This document shows positions 35,481 to 44,206 of a DNA stretch of 64,000 nt, in pieces. Position numbers and translations under genes: made by a program. How positions within the stretch are numbered: position 1 is the first letter of the stretch; the number at the start of each line of letters is the position of its first letter. Origin of the DNA: Bacteroidota bacterium (GTDB taxonomy: Bacteria; Bacteroidota; Bacteroidia; Bacteroidales; JAAUTT01); NCBI GenBank assembly GCA_023429135.1, contig JAEYWD010000021.1:1-64000 (forward strand). Direction: 5' to 3'. The notes below the pieces were generated by a model. The model saw only the letters and a program-made list of their open reading frames with translations, made no database searches and was not told the origin of the DNA.

Positions 35481-36623
35481 TTATCGGGCAATCAGGCTGG
35501 GGTTTTCATTCTTTTCTTCTTTCCAGATCACAAGATTTTGACCCACCGAAACCGAATCGTTCTTCAATTTATTCCAACGTTTCAGCTCCTCGAGTGAGCA
35601 ACCGTTCTGCATTGCAATTTTATGCAGAAAATCGCCCTGCTTTACCGTATAGATGAGCTTTTGTTTCGGCAGATCAGTATTGGGTATCCGCGATCGGTTG
35701 AGTGAATTCGCATAGAGATTGTTCTCATTTTGAAGATAAATGCTGATTTTGTCTTTTGGGAGTACCAAAATGTTAGGCTGTTCGTCTTCGGTAATTACAT
35801 CGAGTTTGTACGAAGGATTTAAATACCGGATAACTTCAATAGGCAGATGAATTACTTCACTCAATTGTTTGAACTGTAAATTATATTGTACACCAACCGT
35901 GTCCAGGTTGTTGAAAGTATATTGAGGGGGAATTGGTTTAATGTTATGATCGCTTGCGTAATTCATTACATACACCATTGCCATAAAGGCGGGAACGTAA
36001 TTACGGGTTTGTTCGGGAAAAAACTCCCATATATCGTTGTATGAATTTTTGCCTCCGCTACGTTCAATTGCATTGCGCACTACACCGGGGCCACCATTAA
36101 ACGACGATAAAGCCAGATACCAGTTATTGTAGGTGTGATGCAGATATTTCATGTATTTACATGCTGCTTCGGTCGATTTGTAAACATCGCTTCGTTCGTC
36201 AATAAACGAGGTTATTTTTAAATCAAACATAGTCGCCGAATGATAAAGAAATTGCCACAAACCTACTGCCCCTGATGATGATTTGGCCAACGGGTCCAGC
36301 CCTGACTCTATTAATGGTAAATATTTTAATTCCAGTGGCAAGCCGTGTTTGTCGAGGTACTCTTCGAAAATGGGAAAATAGATTTCTTTTAGGCCCAACA
36401 TGCGGGCTATATCGGTTCGGCGTTGGATTGTAAATATTTCGATATATTTTTTTACCAGAGGGTTAAATTCGAGATCTATCGCCGATGTCTTGTGAAGTTT
36501 TGCAAAGCGGAATTCATAAACAAGGTCGGGAAAAACCGGAACCGAGTCTTTTGTGGAAATTCTCTGACCGATCAAAAAAACAGGAAAGACGAATAACGAC
36601 AGGATTACTAGCGAAAACCTCAT
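35481..36623 (-). CDS. MltD-like lytic transglycosylase with LysM domain
   Basis: A 380-residue periplasmic peptidoglycan lyase. It has an N-terminal signal segment (MRFSLVILSLFVFPVFLIG), an SLT domain with the catalytic Glu in LPLIESGLDPLAKSSSGAVG and the following LWQFLYHSATMF, SFNGGPGVVRNAI and RNYVPAFMAMVYVM, and one C-terminal LysM module (YTVKQGDFLHKIAMQNGCSL) for peptidoglycan binding. This is the usual MltD plan with fewer LysM repeats. The next gene upstream on the same strand is tatA, 82 bases away. Confidence 0.93.
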   Translation of the reverse strand: MRFSLVILSLFVFPVFLIGQRISTKDSVPVFPDLVYEFRFAKLHKTSAIDLEFNPLVKKYIEIFTIQRRTDIARMLGLKEIYFPIFEEYLDKHGLPLELKYLPLIESGLDPLAKSSSGAVGLWQFLYHSATMFDLKITSFIDERSDVYKSTEAACKYMKYLHHTYNNWYLALSSFNGGPGVVRNAIERSGGKNSYNDIWEFFPEQTRNYVPAFMAMVYVMNYASDHNIKPIPPQYTFNNLDTVGVQYNLQFKQLSEVIHLPIEVIRYLNPSYKLDVITEDEQPNILVLPKDKISIYLQNENNLYANSLNRSRIPNTDLPKQKLIYTVKQGDFLHKIAMQNGCSLEELKRWNKLKNDSVSVGQNLVIWKEEKNENPSLIAR

Positions 36624-36705
36624 TGGAATTTGAAAATAAAAACAAAACCTGTCGTCCTATAAAAGTGACAGGTTGTAAATCTTATAATAAATAACGGGTT
36701 ATTAT

Positions 36706-36882
36706 TTATTTTGCAGGAGTAGTATCGTCTTGTTTTGTAGCTTTTTTGAATTCTTTCATTCCTTCGCCAATTCCTTTCATTAACTCAGGTAGTTTTTTAC
36801 CCCCGAACATCAAAATAATAATAGCTACAATTAATACAATTTGCCAGGGGCCAATTACGCCCAATACGATCAAAAGGTTCAT
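36706..36882 (-). CDS. tatA: Twin-arginine translocase subunit TatA/E
   Basis: A 58-residue inner-membrane protein of the Tat pathway, which exports folded proteins. It begins MNLLIVLGVIGPWQIVLIVA and continues IIILMFGGKKLPELMKGIGE, showing the transmembrane helix, the FGG-K-LPEL hinge and the amphipathic helix, then a short charged tail ending TTPAK. Length is normal for TatA/E. A TAnnTTTG-type element (complement of 36905-36912) sits 23 bases upstream. One likely client in the window is the Tat-like signal of the TIM-barrel protein at 51552. Confidence 0.93.
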   Translation of the reverse strand: MNLLIVLGVIGPWQIVLIVAIIILMFGGKKLPELMKGIGEGMKEFKKATKQDDTTPAK

Positions 36883-37026
36883 AATGTTTTTATTTTTATT
36901 TTCACAAATGTAAACTTTTATATTTAACGGTTAACTAAGTATTTTAATTTTCTGATTTTAATTATACTTTTATTTTTTTACTGCATAAAGAATTGTGAAT
37001 GCCTGTAAAACCTAATTTTTAAAAAA

Positions 37027-37617
37027 TTGAACAGCGACAGCGATACTCTTCTTTTTCAAAATATAGTAAAGGGTCAACGACAGGCTTTCGATGCTTTATT
37101 CAGGAGATATTACCAGCCTTTATGCCGGTTCGCTAATTTTTTTATTGACGATGCCGATGATGCGGAAGAGGCTGTTCAGATGGCATTTATTACTTTATGG
37201 GAAAATAAGGCCGATATCATCATAAGCCGTTCATTAAAAGCTTATTTATACCAGATGGTGCGTAATAATGCACTGATGCTGCTACGAAAAACAACTACCC
37301 GGAAACAGTATGAACAACAGTTTTTAGAGATCCAGGAGGCGGATCTGCCAATGGAAAAATCTTTATCGGATGAGGAAATAAATAATTTTGTTTTGAAAGG
37401 CTTATCTGTTTTGCCCGAAAAGTGCAGGATGATATTTACCCTGAGCCGATACGACGGGTTAACGTACGACGAAATTGCCGAGTATCTCGAAATATCCCCA
37501 AAGACTGTTGAAAATCAAATGGGAATTGCTTTCCAGAAGCTGCGCGAATTTTTACTACCCGTATGGAAAAAAGTACTAATAATTTTAGGGGCACTGATTT
37601 TAAGAAGCATCTCCTGA
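37027..37617 (+). CDS. ECF RNA polymerase sigma factor (FecR/STN locus)
   Basis: A 196-residue ECF sigma factor. Region 2 includes FDALFRRYYQPLCRFANFFI and DDAEEAVQMAFITLWENKAD; region 4 includes LPEKCRMIFTLSRYDGLTYD and IAEYLEISPKTVENQMGIAF. A hydrophobic C-terminal tail (KVLIILGALILRSIS) is common in this group. The only start compatible with the upstream TAA is TTG at 37027 (ATT at 37015 is less likely). It is followed by fecR after 34 bases and heads a run of same-strand genes to 45361. Confidence 0.92.
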   Translation: MNSDSDTLLFQNIVKGQRQAFDALFRRYYQPLCRFANFFIDDADDAEEAVQMAFITLWENKADIIISRSLKAYLYQMVRNNALMLLRKTTTRKQYEQQFLEIQEADLPMEKSLSDEEINNFVLKGLSVLPEKCRMIFTLSRYDGLTYDEIAEYLEISPKTVENQMGIAFQKLREFLLPVWKKVLIILGALILRSIS

Positions 37618-37651
37618 TAAAGTTTAGGATTGAAAAATAGAAAAGTAAAAA

Positions 37652-38644
37652 ATGGATAATAGTTATTCCGATATAGATTTAGCAAAATATTTTTCGGGTG
37701 AATTACCACCGGAGGAAGCAGAGCGTGTTGATAACTGGAGTAATATTTCTTCCGAAAATAAAGAGAAGTTTGAGGCTGCCAGATTTGTATGGGAAAAGGC
37801 ACAGGATATTGGGCTACGAAGTTATGATACCGAAAAAGCTTTGTCCAGAGTTCACGGGAAATTAGATTTTGACCGGACGGTAGAGGTCAAAGAGCGGTCG
37901 TTTTGGTATTATCTGAAAGTAGTTTCTGTGGCGGCGGTAATTCTCCTTCCGGTGCTGCTGTTTTTTTATAAAGAAGGGAAAGATATCGCTAAGCCGGTTG
38001 TTTATGCCGAAAACAGTACTTCGGCAGAGATTAAAATGGTGAAACTGCCGGATGGAACCGAAGTTTGGCTCAACGCCAATAGTACACTTTATACTCCTAA
38101 GGAATATAACCCTGAAGAATATAGGCTTAAACTGGAAGGAGAGGCCTTTTTTCAGGTGTCGCATAATTATCACCGGGTTTTTATTATCGAAACATCGGCT
38201 TCTACTGTCAAAGTGCTGGGTACCGCTTTCAACCTGCGGGCCCGAAAAGCTGAGAATAAAAATGTTTTATCAGTTGTAGATGGTAAAGTGCTTTGCACTA
38301 AAGCTAATTCGGACGTGGAAAAAATTGTTGAAAAGGGAAGTGAAGCTGAAGTTTCAGTCACCAGTGATTTTATAAAGATAAATAAACTCGGGGACGAAAA
38401 TTTTCTCGCCTGGAAAACCGGAACCATGAAATTTAGTCTCACTCCCTTCAGCGAAGTAGCTAAAACTCTGGAAGAGCATTACCAGATACAATTTGAAATT
38501 AGCGATACCAGCCTGAATAATCTACCCATCAGCACAACCCTCTATGCTACGCCGGTTGAAAAAGTGGTTGAGTTGCTTGAGCTGGCAAATGACGATATAG
38601 AAATAATAAAAACTGAAAAAGGTTATAAGGTGACGCGTAAGTAA
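37652..38644 (+). CDS. FecR-family anti-sigma factor
   Basis: A 330-residue single-pass anti-sigma factor. The cytosolic N-terminus (DIDLAKYFSGELPPEEAERV) precedes a membrane segment (YYLKVVSVAAVILLPVLLFF), the FecR domain (KLPDGTEVWLNANSTLYTPK, GEAFFQVSHNYHRVFIIETS, VLGTAFNLRA) and a C-terminal DUF4974-type domain. Its last base overlaps the start of the next gene, so translation is probably coupled. Unlike typical FecR genes it is not followed by a TonB transporter. Confidence 0.92.
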   Translation: MDNSYSDIDLAKYFSGELPPEEAERVDNWSNISSENKEKFEAARFVWEKAQDIGLRSYDTEKALSRVHGKLDFDRTVEVKERSFWYYLKVVSVAAVILLPVLLFFYKEGKDIAKPVVYAENSTSAEIKMVKLPDGTEVWLNANSTLYTPKEYNPEEYRLKLEGEAFFQVSHNYHRVFIIETSASTVKVLGTAFNLRARKAENKNVLSVVDGKVLCTKANSDVEKIVEKGSEAEVSVTSDFIKINKLGDENFLAWKTGTMKFSLTPFSEVAKTLEEHYQIQFEISDTSLNNLPISTTLYATPVEKVVELLELANDDIEIIKTEKGYKVTRK

Positions 38645-39840
38645 TGATTGTCCGGTACCTCATATTGCTGCTGTTGTTTTCCCCGGGTCTTTTAAAAGGT
38701 CAGAGTTTTCTTGACAGGCATATTGCTTTGAATGTGAAAGATATGCCTCTGCGTTACGTGCTCGATCAAATCAGCGAAAATAACGGCGTATATTTTACTT
38801 ATACCGGTAATCTGAAAGCTATGGAGAAGATGATTTCGCTTAAAATAGAAAATGTTCCGCTTAATAAACTTCTCAACGACTTATTTTATGGCGAGGACCT
38901 GATTTATTCGTGCTATTCGAACCAGATAATTATTAAAAAGAAGCCCGAACCCGTTAAGAGTTTTCGTATCCGGGGAATGGTCGTTTCTTCTGAGTCGGAA
39001 CAACCAGTTGAATTTGCAAGCATTCAGGTGAAAAATTCAAAAAAGGGTGCTGTTGCCGGATTCGATGGTAAATTCGAAATTGCGGCAACTTCCGAAGAAA
39101 TGACCGATAGTATTTCCATCTACCGAATTGGATATGAACCCCGCACCATGAGTGTGAAAGCGTTGAGTTCTCTGGAGTTTCATAAAATATTTCTTACTCC
39201 CGTTTCTGTTCAGCTTGATACGGTTGGCGTTTCGGTTAAAAAAGCTGATATTGAAAGGGAAGGGAATAGAGGAGTGACAGTAGGATCACTGTATCTCGAC
39301 ACGCATGGACAACAGGTAGCCCTGTTTATTAAAAATAGGAAGAATAAATCAGGTAGAATCAAGACTTTAAGTTTTTTTCTCTCAGGAAAAGGAAACACTG
39401 AGGCTCCTTTCCGAATCAGAGTTTATGGGCTGAACGACAGTTTAGGTTGTCCCGGCCCGGAACTTTTACCCGACATTCTGGTGGTAAAACCCGCTTCAGG
39501 TAAAGGGTGGTTTGATGTTGACGTATCTCAGTACAACATACGTTTCCCCCAAAATGGTGTGTTTGTGGCTATGGAAGGGATTTATCCCGGAGACTACATT
39601 CATCAGATGGAAAGTTTAAAAGAAAACACGGGAAAGACTGATGAAGAACCGGGCGATTTTGTTGAGGGTTCGCTTGATTATGGTCAGCGGATTGGATACA
39701 ACCGGTTCAGCAAAAACGAAACCTGGCATTATTCACTGTCACACACATGGTTTCAACTGGGAAAAAAACTATTTAATGTGATGATATCAGCAGAGATCAT
39801 AGTTTATGATCCACAAAAAAATAAAAAGATAAAGCTATGA
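38644..39840 (+). CDS. STN and carboxypeptidase-regulatory-like protein without TonB barrel
   Basis: A 398-residue exported protein. After a signal peptide (LILLLLFSPGLLKG) comes an STN domain (about residues 26-95: HIALNVKDMPLRYVLDQISE), then a carboxypeptidase D regulatory-like beta domain (about 110-190: FRIRGMVVSSESEQPVEFAS), then a 180-residue beta-rich domain with RIKTLSFFLSGKG, FRIRVYGLNDSLG and GWFDVDVSQYNIRFPQNGVF. That last domain is widespread in Bacteroidota surface proteins but has no clear function. The plug and barrel of a SusC/FecA protein are absent. STN domains normally signal to FecR, so this may be a sensor uncoupled from transport. It overlaps fecR by 1 base and the next gene by 4. 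Confidence 0.82.
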   Translation: MIVRYLILLLLFSPGLLKGQSFLDRHIALNVKDMPLRYVLDQISENNGVYFTYTGNLKAMEKMISLKIENVPLNKLLNDLFYGEDLIYSCYSNQIIIKKKPEPVKSFRIRGMVVSSESEQPVEFASIQVKNSKKGAVAGFDGKFEIAATSEEMTDSISIYRIGYEPRTMSVKALSSLEFHKIFLTPVSVQLDTVGVSVKKADIEREGNRGVTVGSLYLDTHGQQVALFIKNRKNKSGRIKTLSFFLSGKGNTEAPFRIRVYGLNDSLGCPGPELLPDILVVKPASGKGWFDVDVSQYNIRFPQNGVFVAMEGIYPGDYIHQMESLKENTGKTDEEPGDFVEGSLDYGQRIGYNRFSKNETWHYSLSHTWFQLGKKLFNVMISAEIIVYDPQKNKKIKL

Positions 39841-40868
39841 AAACAAGAATAGTAGTAGCCGTGTTGGGTTTGATTCTGTTGCAAATTCCTGTTTTTGGGC
39901 AATGCAACAGCGATCTGGTAAACATTGCCATGGCGCAAAGTGGGAAGGATGCACTCTTTATCAGGGAATTCCGGGCTAACCTTAAAAAGGGGACAGTGCG
40001 AAATCCCATACCCTCGATGAAGTATAATGTGTATCTAATAGAAGGATCTATCTATAGGTATAACATTGTAAGCGAACCTTCTGCAGGCAATACCGCAATT
40101 CTTCAATTGTTCGATAATGGTAAATGTGTGGGCAGTACATTTGACAGTCGGACCAATGAAAATAAGAAAACTTTCGACTACGAATCTCCCAAGACCGGCA
40201 GCTTCCAGGTAGTAATTTCGTTTATGGAAGGAAACCAGGGATGTGCCGCAGGTGTTATGAGTCTGGTTGAAAAGCAGGGAACAGTGAAGCCCGATTCGGG
40301 TCTGAGTGAAAAAAACGCCGAAATGGAGACTTTATATCTTAATATTGAAAATGCTTTGTCGATTGTTACTGATAACGAACCGACTGATACCATGATTCTG
40401 ACCGTGGATAATGGGATCGTAATTTATGAATCGGGTAATTATTACTTAAAGCCCGAAACAGAAGGATTAGCAACCCTTAAGGTTATTGTTCGTGATAAGA
40501 ACGGGCGTTTACTTGATGAGGCCAAATCGGACTTTCTGGTGCGGCGGATGCCCCATCCTGTTGCGAATGTTCAGGGAATTCAGGGTGGACTTATATCCCG
40601 TTCAACTATTCAACTGGCCGAAACGCTCAACATTGATGCACCTATCGATTTTGAAAAATACGGATACAAAATAATAGATTTTGAAGTGAAAGGCGGCTCT
40701 GTGAGCGAGAAACGAGTACTCAACACCGGAAAAAGGTTTAATAGTTCATTGAAAAGTTTGTTAAGCGATTTACCAGAAGATTCCAGGCTGATTTTCGAAT
40801 CCATTCATGTGCGCACTCCGGGCGGGCAGGTTATTACGCTCGAGCCCATTGCTTTTCTTGTAAGATAA
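39837..40868 (+). CDS. Secreted protein with GldM C-terminal-like domain
   Basis: A 343-residue protein with a signal peptide (VVAVLGLILLQIPVFG). Residues about 25-145 look like a beta-sandwich (YNVYLIEGSIYRYNIVSEPS, GSFQVVISFMEG). The C-terminal half resembles the two last periplasmic domains of GldM/PorM: VDNGIVIYESGNYYLKPETE, GLATLKVIVRDKNGRLLDEA, RRMPHPVANVQGIQGG and the final FESIHVRTPGGQVITLEPIA. Real GldM has an N-terminal membrane helix for the motor with GldL; that is missing here. It may contact the type IX machinery or be only a fold relative. It overlaps the STN gene by 4 bases. Confidence 0.7.
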   Translation: MKTRIVVAVLGLILLQIPVFGQCNSDLVNIAMAQSGKDALFIREFRANLKKGTVRNPIPSMKYNVYLIEGSIYRYNIVSEPSAGNTAILQLFDNGKCVGSTFDSRTNENKKTFDYESPKTGSFQVVISFMEGNQGCAAGVMSLVEKQGTVKPDSGLSEKNAEMETLYLNIENALSIVTDNEPTDTMILTVDNGIVIYESGNYYLKPETEGLATLKVIVRDKNGRLLDEAKSDFLVRRMPHPVANVQGIQGGLISRSTIQLAETLNIDAPIDFEKYGYKIIDFEVKGGSVSEKRVLNTGKRFNSSLKSLLSDLPEDSRLIFESIHVRTPGGQVITLEPIAFLVR

Positions 40869-40948
40869 TGGTTTTGTAAATTAATTTTTGATTTCCCGGC
40901 TGCCATATTTCGATATTTTGTTACTTTGGTTGCTTATTAATTGCAGAA

Positions 40949-42718
40949 ATGACAATTACACACGCACGCCGACTAACTGCTAACTTGTTGACGGGAAGTT
41001 TTTTCCTGTTGTACTTTATTTATTTCAATTTTTTTAATGGGTATCACCTGATGTTTTTTGAGCAGGATCAATTCTTCAGGCTTAACTGGCATTATTTCCA
41101 TTCCTTTTTAAATCGCCCCGGCGGATTGCTGGTATGGCTTAATTCTTTCTTTGTTCAGTTTTTTATACAACCCTGGCTGGCTGCTGCAATAGTAACTTTT
41201 ACAGCTTATCTCATTTTTATCCTTAACCGGAGAATTTTAAGGTATCATCAGTTTTACGGTTTCCTTTTTCCGTTTATTCCGCCGCTGCTGCTTGCAATGG
41301 CACTAAGCAGTCAAATTGTCGGTTTTCTTCCTTTTACAGCTTTATTGGTGATATTGACTGTTTTTAATGGCTACATTGCGTTGAAAAGAAAAAAAATACG
41401 ATACGCAGCCGGTCCGTTGCTTATTATACTTCTCTACCCGGGAACCGGAGTTTTCGCTTTTGTTTTCGGGTTGACGATCATTCTATTTGAAATGGGAGGA
41501 GCTGAAAAAAAAGGAAGGTTTTTATTTTCAAGCATCTGTGTTATTCTAATGGCCCTTGCACCATTTGTTATGCGAAGCTGGGTTTATTTCATAACCTGGA
41601 AGGAAACATTTTTTGCTCCTTTTGAATTTTCTGAAAACTTAACTACAGTATATATCTCCTTTACAGCAATGTTGTTTCTGCCATGTCTTATCCTTCTATC
41701 TATAATTGTTAAAAAGATTGAATTCAGATGGGATTTGAAATATATAACCGCTGGCACCATTGTTTTCCTTGCTCTGACATTTTTTTTATTGCGCTTTAGT
41801 TACGATTCCCGGAACAATAAACTTCAGGAAATTGATTTTCATGTTCAGAAAGCAAACTGGGAAAAGGTCTTGAAGCTATCGCGAAAATATCCGGGAAAGA
41901 ATCAACTCGTGCTTTATTATACAAATCTTGCTCTCTACAAAACGGGACGGATGAGCGATCAGTTGTTTTTTTATCCTCAGTCGGGTACCAAAGGGCTTTG
42001 GCTGGAATGGAAACGCAATGAAGTAAATCCATATTATGGTGGTGAGATTTTTTATTATTTAGGATTTGGTAACGAGGCTTTCAGGTGGGCGTTTGAAGCC
42101 ATGGAAGCAAAGGGAGTAAACCCCAGATCGTTGCAGCGACTTATTGTTACCGCTATTGTTAATGGCAATAACGATGTGGCTCTTAAATACACCCGGATTC
42201 TGAAGCAATCTTTGTTTTACAGAAAATTGGCCATTCACTACGAAAGGTTGATTGCCGATCCGGTTCTTTTAAAGGGAGATAGGGAGATCGCTCAGCTTCA
42301 GTCCTTAATTCCTGGGAAAGATTTTATTTCGTACATGAGCCAGGATGATATTGGATTTTTTCCTCTGCTCGAAAACCATCCGGGAAACAAAATGGCTTTC
42401 GAATATGTGATGGCTTCGTTTCTGCTGACTAAAAATATGAACGGCTTTGCTGCCAATATTTACCGGTTGAAGGAATTGGGGTACGATAGGATTCCCGTTC
42501 ATTTCGAGGAAGCAATAATCATTTATACCGGTGTAACAAAAAAGAATATCGTTCCCGAAGGATATGCCATTAGTCAGGCAACGCAGCAACGGTTTCATAC
42601 TTATGCTGAAATTCTGAACATGTACGGAGATAACATGAATATTGCGGCACAAGCGCTTAATAAGGATTTTGGAAATACTTTCTGGTTCTATATGCAATTT
42701 ATTAATCTGGAAAAATGA
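40949..42718 (+). CDS. DUF6057-type polytopic membrane protein
   Basis: A 589-residue protein. The first about 290 residues contain roughly nine hydrophobic helices (LLTGSFFLLYFIYFNFFNGY, AAAIVTFTAYLIFILNRRIL, FLFPFIPPLLLAMALSSQIV and others). The rest is soluble, helical and TPR-like, with repeated patterns about yields and residue pairs such as LVLYYTNLALYKTGRMSDQL and YLGFGNEAFRWAFEAMEAKG. This matches the DUF6057 family of Bacteroidota, whose function is unknown. It overlaps the PD40 lipoprotein gene by 4 bases, implying linked translation. Confidence 0.75.
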   Translation: MTITHARRLTANLLTGSFFLLYFIYFNFFNGYHLMFFEQDQFFRLNWHYFHSFLNRPGGLLVWLNSFFVQFFIQPWLAAAIVTFTAYLIFILNRRILRYHQFYGFLFPFIPPLLLAMALSSQIVGFLPFTALLVILTVFNGYIALKRKKIRYAAGPLLIILLYPGTGVFAFVFGLTIILFEMGGAEKKGRFLFSSICVILMALAPFVMRSWVYFITWKETFFAPFEFSENLTTVYISFTAMLFLPCLILLSIIVKKIEFRWDLKYITAGTIVFLALTFFLLRFSYDSRNNKLQEIDFHVQKANWEKVLKLSRKYPGKNQLVLYYTNLALYKTGRMSDQLFFYPQSGTKGLWLEWKRNEVNPYYGGEIFYYLGFGNEAFRWAFEAMEAKGVNPRSLQRLIVTAIVNGNNDVALKYTRILKQSLFYRKLAIHYERLIADPVLLKGDREIAQLQSLIPGKDFISYMSQDDIGFFPLLENHPGNKMAFEYVMASFLLTKNMNGFAANIYRLKELGYDRIPVHFEEAIIIYTGVTKKNIVPEGYAISQATQQRFHTYAEILNMYGDNMNIAAQALNKDFGNTFWFYMQFINLEK

Positions 42719-44202
42719 CGCTGATTGGAATGTTTTGCATCTTAAAGAGGTTGCCCGTTAGTCTTACACTAAGCCTTGCATTTATTGTTATGGGCTGTGG
42801 AGGAATTATGGATTATAAGGAGTTGGATAAAGAAGTGATAACTTTTCCCGATTATCAAAATATAGTGTTACCCGAGAATATTGCACCTTTAAATTTTATT
42901 ATTCGCGACAAGGCTCAAAGATATAAGGTAGTTCTGAGAGGAAGCTCTGAGAACGAAATAGAAGTTAAATCGGGCGATGGCCGGATTGTTTTCCCCTTTT
43001 CGAAATGGAAAGCTTTTTTGAAGGACAATAGCGGTAAGAAAATTGTACTTGAATTTTTCCTGAAGCAAAGCGGTGAATGGATAAAATATAAAAATGCCAT
43101 AAACTTTGTTACTGCCGAGAGTATTGATCCCTACCTTGTGTACAGGTTAATTGAGCCGGGATACGAAACATGGAACAAAATGGGGATTTATCAGCGTAAT
43201 CTCGAAACCTTCGACGAAACTCCAATCATGATTAACGATATGAGTGATGGTAATTGTATGAACTGTCATTCATTCTGTAAAAACAGCAACAACGAGATGT
43301 TGTTTCACATGAGAGCTCAAAACGGAGGGACTTATATTCTTAAAAGTGGCAAAGTAACCAAAGTGGATACAAAAACCGACAGTACCTTATCTGCGGGAGT
43401 TTATCCTTCGTGGCATCCCGGAGGAAGGTTTGTTGCCTTTTCGGTTAACCGGATTGTCCAGAGCTTTCACGCAATTCCTCAACGGAAAATTGAGGTGATC
43501 GATACTCTTTCGGACCTTATAGTTTACGATATCAAACTGAATAAAGTCCTTACAAGTAATGCCATTGCTTCTTCGGCCCGGTACGAAACTTTTCCGGTGT
43601 GGTCGCCCGACGGTGGCTCGCTCTACTTTTGCAGTGCCGACTATCAGCATTATCGCAATTTCGAAAATATAAAATATGACTTGCTAAAAGTTCATTTCGA
43701 TACGGTTACTGCCAGGTTTGGAACTATCGATACAGTAATAGCTGCTGCCCGAAATGGGTATAGCGTTTCTTTCTCCAGAATTTCTCCCGACGGCAGAACT
43801 TTAATGTTCTGTAAGACTACCTATGGTAACTTTACTATCTGGCACGACGACAGCGATATTTATGCCCTGGATCTTTCAAACATGCACATGTACAAACCCG
43901 ACATAAACAGCAATCGTTCCGAAAGCTATCATAACTGGTCCTCATCGGGCCGATGGATGGTTTTCAGCAGCCGTCGCCTCGATGGATTGTACACTCGTCC
44001 GTTTTTTACCTACATTGATAAGGAGGGGAAAGCACATAAACCGTTTTTGTTGCCTCAGAAGGATCCTGAATTTTATTTAGATTTTTTAAAATCGTACAAT
44101 GTGCCTGAACTTGTAAAAGCAAAAGTGGATCTCGATCCTCGAAAATTAGAGGAAATAGTTAAAACGGAAGCTGTAAAATCCTCATTCGAAAGAATCTTTT
44201 AG
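42715..44202 (+). CDS. Heme-c-motif PD40/TolB-like lipoprotein
   Basis: A 495-residue exported protein. The N-terminus carries a lipobox (LAFIVMGCGG, Cys about residue 28). At about residues 181-185 there is a CXXCH heme-c attachment motif in DGNCMNCHSFCK. The C-terminal half is a TolB-like beta-propeller with repeats YPSWHPGGRFVAFSVN, FPVWSPDGGSLYFCSAD, ISPDGRTLMFCKT and HNWSSSGRWMVFSSRR. It is therefore a probable periplasmic or outer-membrane lipoprotein with one c-type heme. The adjacent DUF6057 and RidA-like genes are tightly spaced. The role is unknown; redox sensing or electron transfer is possible. Confidence 0.8.
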   Translation: MTLIGMFCILKRLPVSLTLSLAFIVMGCGGIMDYKELDKEVITFPDYQNIVLPENIAPLNFIIRDKAQRYKVVLRGSSENEIEVKSGDGRIVFPFSKWKAFLKDNSGKKIVLEFFLKQSGEWIKYKNAINFVTAESIDPYLVYRLIEPGYETWNKMGIYQRNLETFDETPIMINDMSDGNCMNCHSFCKNSNNEMLFHMRAQNGGTYILKSGKVTKVDTKTDSTLSAGVYPSWHPGGRFVAFSVNRIVQSFHAIPQRKIEVIDTLSDLIVYDIKLNKVLTSNAIASSARYETFPVWSPDGGSLYFCSADYQHYRNFENIKYDLLKVHFDTVTARFGTIDTVIAAARNGYSVSFSRISPDGRTLMFCKTTYGNFTIWHDDSDIYALDLSNMHMYKPDINSNRSESYHNWSSSGRWMVFSSRRLDGLYTRPFFTYIDKEGKAHKPFLLPQKDPEFYLDFLKSYNVPELVKAKVDLDPRKLEEIVKTEAVKSSFERIF

Positions 44203-44206
44203 TATT

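Noticed and set aside
36485..36694. Plus-strand small frame between the transglycosylase and tatA
   Set aside because: Mostly antisense to the transglycosylase signal region, with no promoter or recognisable motif.
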